From: Treponema sp. UBA4267
Lineage (GTDB): Bacteria; Spirochaetota; Spirochaetia; Treponematales; Treponemataceae
Length of the DNA stretch: 64,000 nt
NCBI GenBank assembly: GCA_002395155.1
Contig: DGWD01000045.1
Span: forward strand, 41,497 to 105,496
Reading direction: 5' to 3'
Made by a program: the position numbers and the translations under genes. Below, piece after piece: positions 36,762 to 46,377 of the stretch. Positions within the stretch are counted from its first letter, which is position 1. The number at the start of each line of letters is the position of its first letter. Under the pieces are notes generated by a model. That model saw only the letters and a list, made by a program, of their open reading frames with translations, made no database searches and had not been told where the DNA came from.

Positions 36762-36790
36762 GTTATACAGATTCCTTTCAAACTCTTCAA
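36762..36790 (-). promoter_or_regulatory. queD promoter, predicted leaderless
   Basis: On the minus strand TTGAAG (36785-36790), a 17-bp spacer and TATAAC (36762-36767), with 7 nt to ATG 36754. Its -35 box overlaps that of the divergent murE promoter. Confidence 0.6.
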
Positions 36791-36814
36791 CATCCGCGGC
36801 AATAACGCTATAAT
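36786..36814 (+). promoter_or_regulatory. murE promoter, predicted leaderless
   Basis: TTCAAC at 36786-36791, a 17-bp spacer and a perfect TATAAT at 36809-36814, with 6 nt to ATG 36821 and no ribosome binding site. The -35 box shares 5 bp with the queD -35 box on the other strand. Confidence 0.6.
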
Positions 36815-36820
36815 ATTTTT

Positions 36821-38530
36821 ATGACAAAACTACTTTCACAGCTTTTACCCTCTTTTAAGAACACAATCGTTTCAGCAGACGGTAAAGAAATTACAGATTT
36901 ATCGGAAATAAACAATATTCCAGTTTCAAACCTGGTATTTGACTCTCGGGAAGTTACACAAGACTCTCTTTTCTTCGCACTTCCCGGTACCCATACAGAC
37001 GGAAACAATTACATTAAACAGGCAATTTTGGCAGGTGCCAATGCAGTTGTTTTCCAGGGCCAATTAAGCTCTGAGCAACAAAAAGACATAGCCCAGGCCA
37101 TTATCAAAAGAACTCTGGATAATGCAATTTCTTCACAAACCCCAAAATTTGCACCAGCCTTAATTCACGTAGAAGACTCACGCTTTGCAATGGCTCCTTT
37201 ATCAGCCCGCTTTTACGACAATCCTTCTGAACGCCTTATAGTTTTTGGTGTAACAGGAACAGAAGGAAAATCTTCAACTGTAAGCTTTATCTGGCAGCTT
37301 TTAAGAGCCTGCGGACAAAAGGCAGGTTTTATTTCTACCGTTGAATATTCCTACGGTGGAGACGCCCTTCCTAATCCTCAGCATCAAACAACTCCAGAAG
37401 CACCAATTATCCAGCATCATTTAAACGAAATGCTTGAAAATGGCTGTAAATTTGCAGTTGTAGAAACTTCATCACACGGACTTTCAACAAAACTCAATCG
37501 TTGTGGAAACATAAACTTTGACTGCGGACTTTTTATGAACGTAACTCTGGAACACCTTGAATTCCACAAAAATTTTGAAACCTACCGTTCAGATAAAGCA
37601 AACCTCTTCCGTGCTCTTGATAAAAACAACCATGTAAAAACTATCGCCGGAACAAAAGAAACTATTCCTTCCCTTGGAATTGTTAATCTTGAAGACCCTT
37701 CGGCAGAATACTTTGCCCAGGCAACAAAATCAAAGGTTACAGGCTTTACTTCATTCGGAAAGGCCGGACGTGCCGCCGACGAAAATGGCAAGGCCCTGGA
37801 ATTACCTGCAATTCCATCATCAATAAGTGAATACTTCGAAATCTCTGATATAAAGTCTGATTCTGAATCACTCTCTTTCATTTTTACATCAAACGATAAG
37901 ACTATTCAGGCTCAGGTTAATTCAAAACTTCCAGGCAGCTTTAATGCCTACAACATCATGGCCTGTATAATGGCCGTAAAACCTTATGTTACACAGACTT
38001 ACCAGGAACTGGCCCAATTAATTGCTCAGCTTACTCCAATTAAAGGACGCATGACAGAAATCCGCGAAGGACAGGCATTCGAAGTAATTGTTGACTATGC
38101 CCATACACCATCAAGTTTTGAAACAATCTTCCCTCCTATCCGCCAGCGCTGTAAAGGTAAAATGTTTGCCCTTTTTGGTTCTGGAGGCGAAAGAGATCTT
38201 ACAAAAAGACCTCTGCAGGGAAAAATTGCCGCCCAATACTGCGATTATGTAATTCTTACAGATGAAGACCCTCGTGGCGAAGATTCCGTAGAACTTCTTA
38301 AAATGATTGCAGAAGGTGCAGAAAAAGAAGGCAAGGTACTGGATCAGGATATGTTTATAATTCCAGACAGGCCTACAGCAATCAAAAAGGCATTCCAGAT
38401 GGCCCAGCCAGATGATATTGTACTCTTACTCGGAAAATCTCACGAAAACTCCATCATCTACAAAGATAGAGTTATGCCTTATGATGAAATTTCAACTGCA
38501 AAAAATCTTTTGCATGAACTATTAAAATAA
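36821..38530 (+). CDS. murE: UDP-N-acetylmuramoyl-tripeptide synthetase MurE
   Basis: This 569-residue Mur ligase adds the third amino acid of the peptidoglycan stem peptide. The P-loop reads VTGTEGKSST (near residue 145), the central part has VETSSHGL, and the C-terminal domain has VDYAHTP, GSGGERD and TDEDPRGEDS. In DAP-adding MurE the last motif is DNPR; EDPR here fits the ornithine-containing wall reported for treponemes, but specificity is inferred. It is somewhat longer than the usual 490-500 residues. ddl follows 29 bp downstream, so both belong to wall-precursor synthesis. Confidence 0.92.
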   Translation: MTKLLSQLLPSFKNTIVSADGKEITDLSEINNIPVSNLVFDSREVTQDSLFFALPGTHTDGNNYIKQAILAGANAVVFQGQLSSEQQKDIAQAIIKRTLDNAISSQTPKFAPALIHVEDSRFAMAPLSARFYDNPSERLIVFGVTGTEGKSSTVSFIWQLLRACGQKAGFISTVEYSYGGDALPNPQHQTTPEAPIIQHHLNEMLENGCKFAVVETSSHGLSTKLNRCGNINFDCGLFMNVTLEHLEFHKNFETYRSDKANLFRALDKNNHVKTIAGTKETIPSLGIVNLEDPSAEYFAQATKSKVTGFTSFGKAGRAADENGKALELPAIPSSISEYFEISDIKSDSESLSFIFTSNDKTIQAQVNSKLPGSFNAYNIMACIMAVKPYVTQTYQELAQLIAQLTPIKGRMTEIREGQAFEVIVDYAHTPSSFETIFPPIRQRCKGKMFALFGSGGERDLTKRPLQGKIAAQYCDYVILTDEDPRGEDSVELLKMIAEGAEKEGKVLDQDMFIIPDRPTAIKKAFQMAQPDDIVLLLGKSHENSIIYKDRVMPYDEISTAKNLLHELLK

Positions 38531-38559
38531 ATTTGAATTAAATTTTTCTGGGGGAAAAT

Positions 38560-39687
38560 ATGAATATTGCCGTAATTTACGGTGGACGCTCGGGTGAGCA
38601 CGAAATCAGTTTAATTTCCGCAGCTGCAATTACACGCGGAATCAAAAAAGAAAACAAGGTAATTCTGATTGCCATTACAAAAGAAGGTAAATGGTATTTA
38701 CAAGATGATTCAGAATACCAGAGAATCTTAAAAGACCAAAATGCAGCACTTTCAATTAAGGAAGATGAAGATAAACTTATAAATATAATTCCTGGTCAGG
38801 GAAAAACTTCTTTTGTAGTTGGCGGAAAGCCACTTTCTATTGATATTGTATTCCCTGCCCTTCACGGAACTTATGGAGAAGATGGTACAATTCAGGGCCT
38901 CTTCGAAATGTGCGACATTCCTTACGTTGGATGTGGGCATCTTGCTTCTGCAATCACAATGGATAAAGAAAAAACAAAAATGATCTGGCAAAGCTTAGGC
39001 CTTCCAGTTGTACCATACGTTTGCATGAAGCGTTTTGTGATGCTGGATTCTGTAGTTTACGATGCCTTTATTGAAGATACAGAAAAGGAATTGGGCTATC
39101 CAATGTTCGTAAAACCTTGTTGTGCAGGTTCTTCAAACGGAGCTAATAAGGCTACAAACCGCAAAGAACTTTCTTATGCAATTATGGAAGCCTTTAACTG
39201 GGATGATAAAGTTTTAATCGAAAAGTCAATTAATGCCCGCGAAGTAGAATGTTCTGTAACAGGAAACTCGGTTACCTTTAATCATGATAATGATTTTGAA
39301 GATGTTGTTGCCTATATTCCAGGTGAAATTGCACCAAGTCATACCTTCTACGACTTTGATGCAAAATACAATGACCCTGAAGGTGCAAAACTACTTATTC
39401 CTGCAGAGCTTGCAGAAAATGATTTAGAAAAAATCCGTAAAACTGCCTGTGCTGCCTACAAAGCTCTTGATGCCAGTGGACTTTCACGCGTAGATTTCTT
39501 TATTGATAAAGACACAAAGGCTGTTTACCTGAACGAAATAAATACAATGCCTGGATTTACCACAATCAGTATGTTCCCAAAAATGTGTGATGCAGCGGGA
39601 CTTCATTTTGAAGAACTGGTGGAACTTCTTATAAACGAAGCTACAGAACGCTTTAATTCAAAAGAAAAACTTCAGACAAGCCGCTAG
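38560..39687 (+). CDS. ddl: D-alanine--D-alanine ligase
   Basis: This 375-residue ATP-grasp enzyme has the opening VIYGGRSGEHEISLISA, LHGTYGEDGTIQGL, KPCCAGSSNGANK, DFDAKYND and LNEINTMPGFTTISMFPKM, all typical Ddl motifs. It joins two D-alanines for the stem peptide. A GGGGG ribosome binding site precedes ATG 38560. It is co-transcribed with murE. A long imperfect hairpin follows it. Confidence 0.95.
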   Translation: MNIAVIYGGRSGEHEISLISAAAITRGIKKENKVILIAITKEGKWYLQDDSEYQRILKDQNAALSIKEDEDKLINIIPGQGKTSFVVGGKPLSIDIVFPALHGTYGEDGTIQGLFEMCDIPYVGCGHLASAITMDKEKTKMIWQSLGLPVVPYVCMKRFVMLDSVVYDAFIEDTEKELGYPMFVKPCCAGSSNGANKATNRKELSYAIMEAFNWDDKVLIEKSINAREVECSVTGNSVTFNHDNDFEDVVAYIPGEIAPSHTFYDFDAKYNDPEGAKLLIPAELAENDLEKIRKTACAAYKALDASGLSRVDFFIDKDTKAVYLNEINTMPGFTTISMFPKMCDAAGLHFEELVELLINEATERFNSKEKLQTSR

Positions 39688-39695
39688 GCCCCATC

Positions 39696-39769
39696 TACCA
39701 TAATCACCCGAATCCTGCTATTTTTCAGCTCTTTTTCAGAAAACTAGACGATTCGGTGATTATATGGTA
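39696..39769. repeat. Long imperfect inverted repeat after ddl
   Basis: The TACCATAATCACCCGAATC arm pairs with GATTCGGTGATTATATGGTA, giving a stem of about 18 bp with bulges around a 36-nt loop. It may terminate the murE-ddl transcript or be a small palindromic element. The candidate promoter of the next gene would overlap its right arm. Confidence 0.6.
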
Positions 39770-39812
39770 AAATATTTCATTCAATAACTATTATCAGTAA
39801 AAGGATTTTATT

Positions 39813-41294
39813 ATGAAAAAGAATACTGCTTACACAATTGGATCTTTAATTGTCCTTTTGATTTGTGCATTCTGTTTCGTCATTCTTCCTGCTTTTACAG
39901 GATCTGACGCACACCAGGAAACTCTTCCTGCCTTCGGAAAATTCAAGGGAAAAGAAATTAAATATGAACAGGGAACAGATTATTATAATTATGTTTCTCA
40001 ATATGGTCAGATGTATCAGAACTATGGTCGTCAGATTGACTCATCAACTTACTACTACATCTTCAGCTATGCTTTCAACGCTACAGTACAGAAAATGTTC
40101 TACGAAGATGCTGTTAAGTCATCTGGTTATATAGCTCCAAAAAATAAGATTAACAGACAGCTTGTAACATACTTCTCAGACAGCAATGGAAAATATGATC
40201 CAAAACTTTATCATGCAACTGACGAAGCAACAAAAAAGGAAATCCGCCAGAGTGTAGAAGACAGTATTTACACTAGCCGCTATTATGATGATGTTTTTGG
40301 CTCAGAATCAGATTTAGTTGGAAATGAAGGTCTTTATGGTATTAAAGAATCTGATTCAGAATTAGACTTCCTTACTTCTTATGGAAAAACAAAGCGTGGC
40401 TTTAATATGGCTGCTTTCTCTATGAACGACTACCCACAGGACGAAATTGTTACTTATGGAAAAAACAATTCTGCAAAGTTCAACAAGTTCGACCTTTCTG
40501 TAATCACAGTTGATGATAAAGCAACTGCAACAAACCTTTTGAAGAGAATCGAAAACAACGAAATTACTTTTGAAGATGCAATTTCTGAAGAATATTCAAC
40601 AAAGGCATTTACAAATACAGAAGGAAAAATTACTAACGCTTATCAGTATCAGATTGAAAACATTCTTTCAAATAAAGAAGATTTAGCTGTTCTTTCAAAC
40701 CTTACAACTGGAGCTTTAAGTCCTGTTATTGAAACCACAAATTCATTCTCTATCTTCAAAAAGAATGCCGACACAATTTCTACAGATCTTTCACAAAAAG
40801 AAACTGTTGATTTTATTTTCTCTTACATGAAAAACTACGAAAGCACAATCATTGAAGACTACTTTACAGCAAAGGCAACTGATTTTACTAACGAAGCTAT
40901 GAAATCAGACTTCGAGCATGCTTGTAAAGCAATGAATATAGAAAATGTTGAAATTGCTCCTTTCCCATTAAACTTTGGAAGTGTAAACATTACACAGTCT
41001 GTTGATACATCTTTGACAGGCCTTTCAAATGCTGATATTAATGAAAACTTCCTTACCACAGCCTTCTCTCTTAGCAAGAATGAAATTTCTTCACCAATCG
41101 TAATGAACAACTACGTAGTTGTTTTACAGTACACAGGTAGTGAAGAAGCTGCTGATACAGAAGAAGCAAGTCCTGTAGCAGTTTCAGATATTGAAAATTA
41201 CGATGCAAGTTCTGCAGATTCATTTGTAATGGCAAGTGAAGATCTTGAAAACAACTTTGCAAATGTATATTTCAATTATTTAATGAGTAACTAA
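39813..41294 (+). CDS. SurA/PpiC-like membrane-anchored foldase
   Basis: This 493-residue protein has one N-terminal membrane helix (about 7-29), a SurA-N-type helical region (about 50-200, repeated Tyr-rich helices) and a parvulin-like segment (about 215-330; VITVDDKATATNLLKRI, LSPVIETTNSFSIFK). The parvulin part looks degenerate. Such proteins assist folding of exported proteins. An AAAGGA ribosome binding site precedes ATG 39813. A second gene follows within 3 bp of its stop. Confidence 0.7.
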   Translation: MKKNTAYTIGSLIVLLICAFCFVILPAFTGSDAHQETLPAFGKFKGKEIKYEQGTDYYNYVSQYGQMYQNYGRQIDSSTYYYIFSYAFNATVQKMFYEDAVKSSGYIAPKNKINRQLVTYFSDSNGKYDPKLYHATDEATKKEIRQSVEDSIYTSRYYDDVFGSESDLVGNEGLYGIKESDSELDFLTSYGKTKRGFNMAAFSMNDYPQDEIVTYGKNNSAKFNKFDLSVITVDDKATATNLLKRIENNEITFEDAISEEYSTKAFTNTEGKITNAYQYQIENILSNKEDLAVLSNLTTGALSPVIETTNSFSIFKKNADTISTDLSQKETVDFIFSYMKNYESTIIEDYFTAKATDFTNEAMKSDFEHACKAMNIENVEIAPFPLNFGSVNITQSVDTSLTGLSNADINENFLTTAFSLSKNEISSPIVMNNYVVVLQYTGSEEAADTEEASPVAVSDIENYDASSADSFVMASEDLENNFANVYFNYLMSN

Positions 41295-41297
41295 CAT

Positions 41298-42923
41298 TTG
41301 GAAAACTTAGATATTCAAAAGCCCTGTGTCGTTCAAACGCCTCAGGGCTTTTCTGTTTCATACAAAAACCACCTTCTCTATTCAAAATACAATCCTTCTA
41401 AATCAATATTACAAACAATTGAAAAATTAGAACTGCTTAGCGGAAGTATAATTATTTGCAAATCCCCAGTTTTGGATTACGGATTAAAGGAACTTGATCA
41501 AAAGCTTCCCGAAAATTGTCTGCTTATAATTTGTGAGGCAGACCAAAACCTTTATCAATTTGAAAAAGAAAACCTTAATTTATCTGAACTTAAAGCAAAT
41601 TACATTTTTCCTTCGCCAGAAAACCTTAAAGATCTTCCCCTTAAGCTTTATGAATTAACTCGTAAAAATAATTACAAACGTACAATAGGTATAAATTTTT
41701 CAGCAGGAATTCAATTTCATGAGGATTTTTACAAAAACCTTGAAAAAGCCTGCGTAGATTCAGTAATGACCTTTTGGAAAAATCGTGTAACACTAACTAA
41801 ATTTGGACGCAAATATTCTTCAAATCTTTTTTCAAACTTAAAGGTCATGGGACAAAGCCAGCCAATTAATACTTACCTAAAGTCAATCACCAAACCTATA
41901 ATTGTATTTGGAGCCGGTCAAAGCCTGGACTTATTTTTCAAAAATACAGATATAGACTTTTCAAAATACTATATTCTTTGCGTGGACACAGCTTTACGAC
42001 CTTTATTAAAACGTGGAATAAAACCAAATGGAGTTTTTATTGAAGAAGCCCAGTCCATTATCACAAGGTCATTTATAAATAAAATAGATAATATACACAT
42101 ATTTGCAGGCCTTTCTTCTACCCGCCTTTTGTCTCATTTTATAAAACCCCAGCAAATATCTTATTTTATGACCCAGTATACACAATCCTCATTTCTAGAT
42201 AATTTATACATGAACTTTCCTCAGCTTGTACAAAATCCACCCTTTGGTTCTGTAGGCCTTACGGCAGTTTACTATGCCCTGCTATTCCGTTCATCAACGA
42301 AACTTCCAGTTTATGTAGTAGGCCTGGATTTTTCCTATTCTGCCGGTCTAACTCACGCAAAGGCTACCATGGCACACTTACAAAGACTAATTCAATCTAA
42401 CAGACTGACCTCCATCGAAAACCATGCAGCCTCTTTTTCCTCAAGTTCAATTAAATTTTCCGACAAAAACGGGCAAATATTTTTTACAAGTCCAAGTCTT
42501 AAATCTTACGCAGAAACCTTCAACAATTATTTTTATAATTCGCAAAATCTTTTTGATGCAAGCCTTTGCGGCATTCCTCTTGGAATTGAAAGAAAACTTC
42601 CGAATCCACAGGACCTAACTGTATTCAATAATGTTAGAAATGATGATGAAGAATCCTCTAAAAATTCAAACTTTGACAAAGAAACTCAAAACAAATTATC
42701 TTCTTACCTAGAAAATGAAAAAAAACAGCTAAAAAGGCTTTTAGATTTACTGGAAGGAAAAATTATTTTAGATGAAAAAGATTTAGAAAAAGAAATTCTA
42801 AAAATTGTAAATCAAAGAGAATACCTGTATTTACACTTTCCAGACGGCTACAAGTTTACATATAACCAGTCTTTCCTAAACAGAATTAAAAGCGAAACAC
42901 AGGCATTCTTAAAATATTTATAA
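41298..42923 (+). CDS. DUF115 / MAF_flag10 family protein
   Basis: This 541-residue protein uses a TTG start at 41298, 3 nt after the preceding stop, so it is translationally coupled. The central region (about 190-360) has the DUF115 pattern: IIVFGAGQSLDLF, YYILCVDTALRPLLKRGIKPNGVF, FGSVGLTAVYYAL and VVGLDFSYSAGLTHAKAT. The family includes MptE-like proteins and flagellin-associated Maf proteins in spirochaetes and campylobacters. The C-terminal 120 residues are charged and helical. A role in flagellin or surface glycan modification is possible but unproven. Confidence 0.72.
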   Translation: MENLDIQKPCVVQTPQGFSVSYKNHLLYSKYNPSKSILQTIEKLELLSGSIIICKSPVLDYGLKELDQKLPENCLLIICEADQNLYQFEKENLNLSELKANYIFPSPENLKDLPLKLYELTRKNNYKRTIGINFSAGIQFHEDFYKNLEKACVDSVMTFWKNRVTLTKFGRKYSSNLFSNLKVMGQSQPINTYLKSITKPIIVFGAGQSLDLFFKNTDIDFSKYYILCVDTALRPLLKRGIKPNGVFIEEAQSIITRSFINKIDNIHIFAGLSSTRLLSHFIKPQQISYFMTQYTQSSFLDNLYMNFPQLVQNPPFGSVGLTAVYYALLFRSSTKLPVYVVGLDFSYSAGLTHAKATMAHLQRLIQSNRLTSIENHAASFSSSSIKFSDKNGQIFFTSPSLKSYAETFNNYFYNSQNLFDASLCGIPLGIERKLPNPQDLTVFNNVRNDDEESSKNSNFDKETQNKLSSYLENEKKQLKRLLDLLEGKIILDEKDLEKEILKIVNQREYLYLHFPDGYKFTYNQSFLNRIKSETQAFLKYL

Positions 42924-42934
42924 CACTAAATGCC

Positions 42935-44740
42935 TTACTCAGCGTCAGATTCCTTTAAAACAGCAAGGAAGGCACTCTGTGGCAGTTCAACATCACCAAC
43001 CATCTTCATTCGCTTTTTACCTTCCTTCTGTTTTTCCAGCAACTTTCTTTTACGTGTAATATCACCACCATAACACTTTGCAAGAACATCCTTACGAACA
43101 GGATTTACAGTTTCTCTGGCAATAATCTGGCCACCAATAGCCCCTTGAATTGCAACCTTAAACTGCTGACGTGAAATTTCATTTTTAAGACGTTCACAAA
43201 CCTTACGGGCACGATCTACCGCATTCTGCTTGAATGTTAGCAAAGAAAGGGCATCTACAATCTTTCCATTAAGAAGAATATCAACCTTTACAAGATCAGT
43301 TGGTCTATAACCAATAACTTCATAATCAAAAGAAGCATATCCACGGCTATATGACTTAAGTCTGTCGTAGAAATCAAAAAGAACTTCTGCCAATGGCATT
43401 TCATAAGTCAATTCAACACGTTTTGTATCAAGGTATTGCATATTAGTCTGAGCACCTCGTTTTTCGGTACACAAGGCCATAATTGAACCCAAATATTCTG
43501 CAGGTGTAATAATAGAAGCCTTTATATAAGGTTCTTCAGAATCTTTAATTCTTCCCTGAGGATATTCAGAAGGATTATCAATATACATATCTTCACCATT
43601 AGAAAGATGAAGAAGATAACGAACAGAAGGTGCTGTAAAAATAACAGCCTGATCAAAGTCACGTTCCAGTCGTTCCTGAATAATTTCCAAGTGTAAAAGT
43701 CCTAAGAATCCACAACGGAAACCGTTTCCAAGAGCAAGAGAATTATCTTTTTCATATACAAGACTAGCATCATTTAATTTAAGTTTTTCCATTGAATCCT
43801 TAAGTTCTTCATAATCATTAGAATCCATTGGATAAATAGAAGAATAAACTACAGGCTTAACTTCCTTAAAACCATCAAGAGGCTGACTAATTCCATTTTC
43901 AACAGTTGTAATTGTATCGCCAACACGAACATCAGAAACAGTTTTTAGACCCGAAATAATGTATCCTACATCACCTGCTTCAAGAACTCCAGTTTCTTCA
44001 TAATTAATCTTAAAAATACCACACTGCTCTACCTTATACTCAGCATTGGTACTCATCATTTTGATTAAGTCACCAGTTTTGAGTCTACCTTCCATTACAC
44101 GAACATGAACAACAACTCCACGGTATACATCGTAATGACAGTCAAAAATCAAGGCCGCTAGCTTTCCGTTTGGATCACCCTTTGGAGCAGGAAACTTTGT
44201 AACAATAGCTTCCATAAGTTCATCAATTCCCTCTCCAGTCTTTGCAGAAACACACATAGCATCTGCAGAATCTAATCCCAGCTCTTTATCAATCTGATTT
44301 TTACAAGATTCAATATCTGCCGAAGCAAGGTCTATTTTGTTGATTACAGGAACCATTGTTAAATCATGTTCAAGAGCCATATACATATTTGAAACAGTCT
44401 GACTTTCAACACCCTGAGTTGCATCAATCAAAAGAAGAGCCCCTTCACAAGAAGCAATAGCTCTGGAAACTTCATAAGAAAAGTCTACATGACCCGGAGT
44501 ATCTACGAAATTAAGTTCATAATCATGACCGTCTTTAGCATGATAAGGAATTGTAACGGCCTGACTTTTGATTGTAATACCTCGTTCACGTTCAATATCC
44601 ATATTATCAAGAATCTGATTCATCATCTTACGGTCATCAATAATTTTAGCCTTTTGGATTAAACGGTCAGATAAAGTTGATTTACCGTGGTCAATGTGGG
44701 CAACAATACAAAAGTTGCGTTTATACTGCATTTCAGTCAT
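42935..44740 (-). CDS. lepA: Elongation factor 4 (LepA)
   Basis: This 601-residue translational GTPase has G1 AHIDHGKST, RGITIKSQ, G3 DTPGHVDF, G4 NKIDLAS and the LepA-specific C-terminal domain (KRKLLEKQKEGKKRMK). LepA acts on ribosomes in elongation or initiation under stress. A GAGGA ribosome binding site precedes ATG 44740. It follows the HtrA-like lipoprotein gene by 20 bp on the same strand, so they may share a transcript. Confidence 0.97.
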   Translation of the reverse strand: MTEMQYKRNFCIVAHIDHGKSTLSDRLIQKAKIIDDRKMMNQILDNMDIERERGITIKSQAVTIPYHAKDGHDYELNFVDTPGHVDFSYEVSRAIASCEGALLLIDATQGVESQTVSNMYMALEHDLTMVPVINKIDLASADIESCKNQIDKELGLDSADAMCVSAKTGEGIDELMEAIVTKFPAPKGDPNGKLAALIFDCHYDVYRGVVVHVRVMEGRLKTGDLIKMMSTNAEYKVEQCGIFKINYEETGVLEAGDVGYIISGLKTVSDVRVGDTITTVENGISQPLDGFKEVKPVVYSSIYPMDSNDYEELKDSMEKLKLNDASLVYEKDNSLALGNGFRCGFLGLLHLEIIQERLERDFDQAVIFTAPSVRYLLHLSNGEDMYIDNPSEYPQGRIKDSEEPYIKASIITPAEYLGSIMALCTEKRGAQTNMQYLDTKRVELTYEMPLAEVLFDFYDRLKSYSRGYASFDYEVIGYRPTDLVKVDILLNGKIVDALSLLTFKQNAVDRARKVCERLKNEISRQQFKVAIQGAIGGQIIARETVNPVRKDVLAKCYGGDITRKRKLLEKQKEGKKRMKMVGDVELPQSAFLAVLKESDAE

Positions 44741-44760
44741 AGGAGTCCTCTAAATTCGTA

Positions 44761-46377
44761 TTAAAAATAATATGGGCTATCGTAGGCCGTAGATAAAACC
44801 ATTGATATATCAAGAAAACCTTTCTTGCGCCGGCGAGTCATAATCTGGGCAAAAATATATTCGTTTTCTTTATCAAGCTTTATATCTTTAATCTGAACTA
44901 TATCAAATTCAGAAAAGTTCATTTGATCAGCTACACCGCCTTTTATAACGCTCTCTATTGTATAAGAATTTTTACTCAATGTCGATGAAGCAACCAATTT
45001 CATTCCAAATAAAGGAACAAATACATTTGAAGCAAAATCACTTTCATAAGCAACAAGAGATGGAGATTTAGGTCTTGTATCAAGGTATAAAAAGGCCTGC
45101 ACTTCCTTTTCTTTATCATCAAGATATTTACAAGACAAAAGTGTTTCCGGATCATAAGCCATCATTAAATACTGAAAGTCTTCAAGACAAGTAATATTAT
45201 ATCCATCAACTTGTGTAATTACATATCCAGGCTTAAATCCAGACATAGAAGCGGGTCCGCCAGGTAAAACATATTGTACTTCAAGCCCAACTTTTTTATT
45301 TCCTAGCCTTTTTGTATTACCAAAAGCCCCTATCCAGGCATGTTGTACTTCATCACCCTTATATAAAAGATTAAGTTCCTGGCGAAGATATTCTACCGGT
45401 ATAGCAAAATTCAACCCCTGATGCTGAGCAATTCCCGCAAAAACAATAGCCTGAACCTTCATATTCTGGTCGATTAATGGTCCACCGGAGTTTCCAGAGT
45501 TTATTGCCGCATCAATTTGAAATACATTACCCAGAGTAAAAAGTTTTCGTTCCGTAGAAGAAATAATTCCAGAAGTTAGAGTTCCTTCAAGCCCCACAGG
45601 AGTTCCAATTGCAGAAACTTTATCACCAAGATTCAAATCTTTAGAAGAACCCAAATTCAAAACAAATTCAGGTTTAATTTCAACTTTAAGAAGAGCTAAA
45701 TCCAGAACGGGATCATAGCCAATTACTTTAGCAGGAATCTTTGTATCTGGATCTGAAAGTAACTTAATATAAAGCCTTGAATAACCTTCATACTTTGGAT
45801 TTACCATGGAATCAATTACATGATAATTGGTAATAAGGTAGCCTCTTTCGTCAATAAAAAAGCCTGACCCTAATACAACATCTGCATAGCCAGCACCATT
45901 TACAATCTTAATTCCTCTATCAACCCAAATAGTTACTGTAGCATTCATACAATCTGCTATAGATTTTGGAGCCTTATTATTTTTTTGAAAACCAGGAATT
46001 GTCTGACTGTATAGCTTTTCGACTTCCTGACTAGAATATTTTTCTGGCTTACAACCAACCGTAATTAAGGTTTTATAATATTTTTTTGCTGTAAAATAAT
46101 CCTTTTCTTCCATTGAATTTTCAAATAAAAGCATAAGAGTATTTTTACAACGCTCAATTACATCTTCCTGGCCCAGTAAAAGAGCCCTCCACAAAGCCCT
46201 AACAGGCTCAGATTGAAGCATATTATTAATACGCTCAATTTCAATATTTACAACATCTTTATCAGAATAATTTAAGGGCTGGGCAACTTCCCTTGGTTGT
46301 TTCAAAGAATTACATGATATAAATAAAAAAGCTAAAAGTAAAAAAAGAAAAAAGCATCTGCCTGATTTAAAACTCAT
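44761..46377 (-). CDS. HtrA-like serine protease lipoprotein
   Basis: This 538-residue protein has a lipobox ending LFISC (Cys22). A helical domain (about 35-135) precedes a trypsin-like S1C protease domain with His186 in NYHVI, Asp226 in DLALL and Ser297 in GNSGGPL, so the triad is complete. One or two PDZ-like regions follow (about 350-420 and 450-530). It probably degrades or checks envelope proteins. Its start overlaps the stop of the upstream 710-residue gene by one base, so the two are coupled. Confidence 0.85.
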   Translation of the reverse strand: MSFKSGRCFFLFLLLAFLFISCNSLKQPREVAQPLNYSDKDVVNIEIERINNMLQSEPVRALWRALLLGQEDVIERCKNTLMLLFENSMEEKDYFTAKKYYKTLITVGCKPEKYSSQEVEKLYSQTIPGFQKNNKAPKSIADCMNATVTIWVDRGIKIVNGAGYADVVLGSGFFIDERGYLITNYHVIDSMVNPKYEGYSRLYIKLLSDPDTKIPAKVIGYDPVLDLALLKVEIKPEFVLNLGSSKDLNLGDKVSAIGTPVGLEGTLTSGIISSTERKLFTLGNVFQIDAAINSGNSGGPLIDQNMKVQAIVFAGIAQHQGLNFAIPVEYLRQELNLLYKGDEVQHAWIGAFGNTKRLGNKKVGLEVQYVLPGGPASMSGFKPGYVITQVDGYNITCLEDFQYLMMAYDPETLLSCKYLDDKEKEVQAFLYLDTRPKSPSLVAYESDFASNVFVPLFGMKLVASSTLSKNSYTIESVIKGGVADQMNFSEFDIVQIKDIKLDKENEYIFAQIMTRRRKKGFLDISMVLSTAYDSPYYF

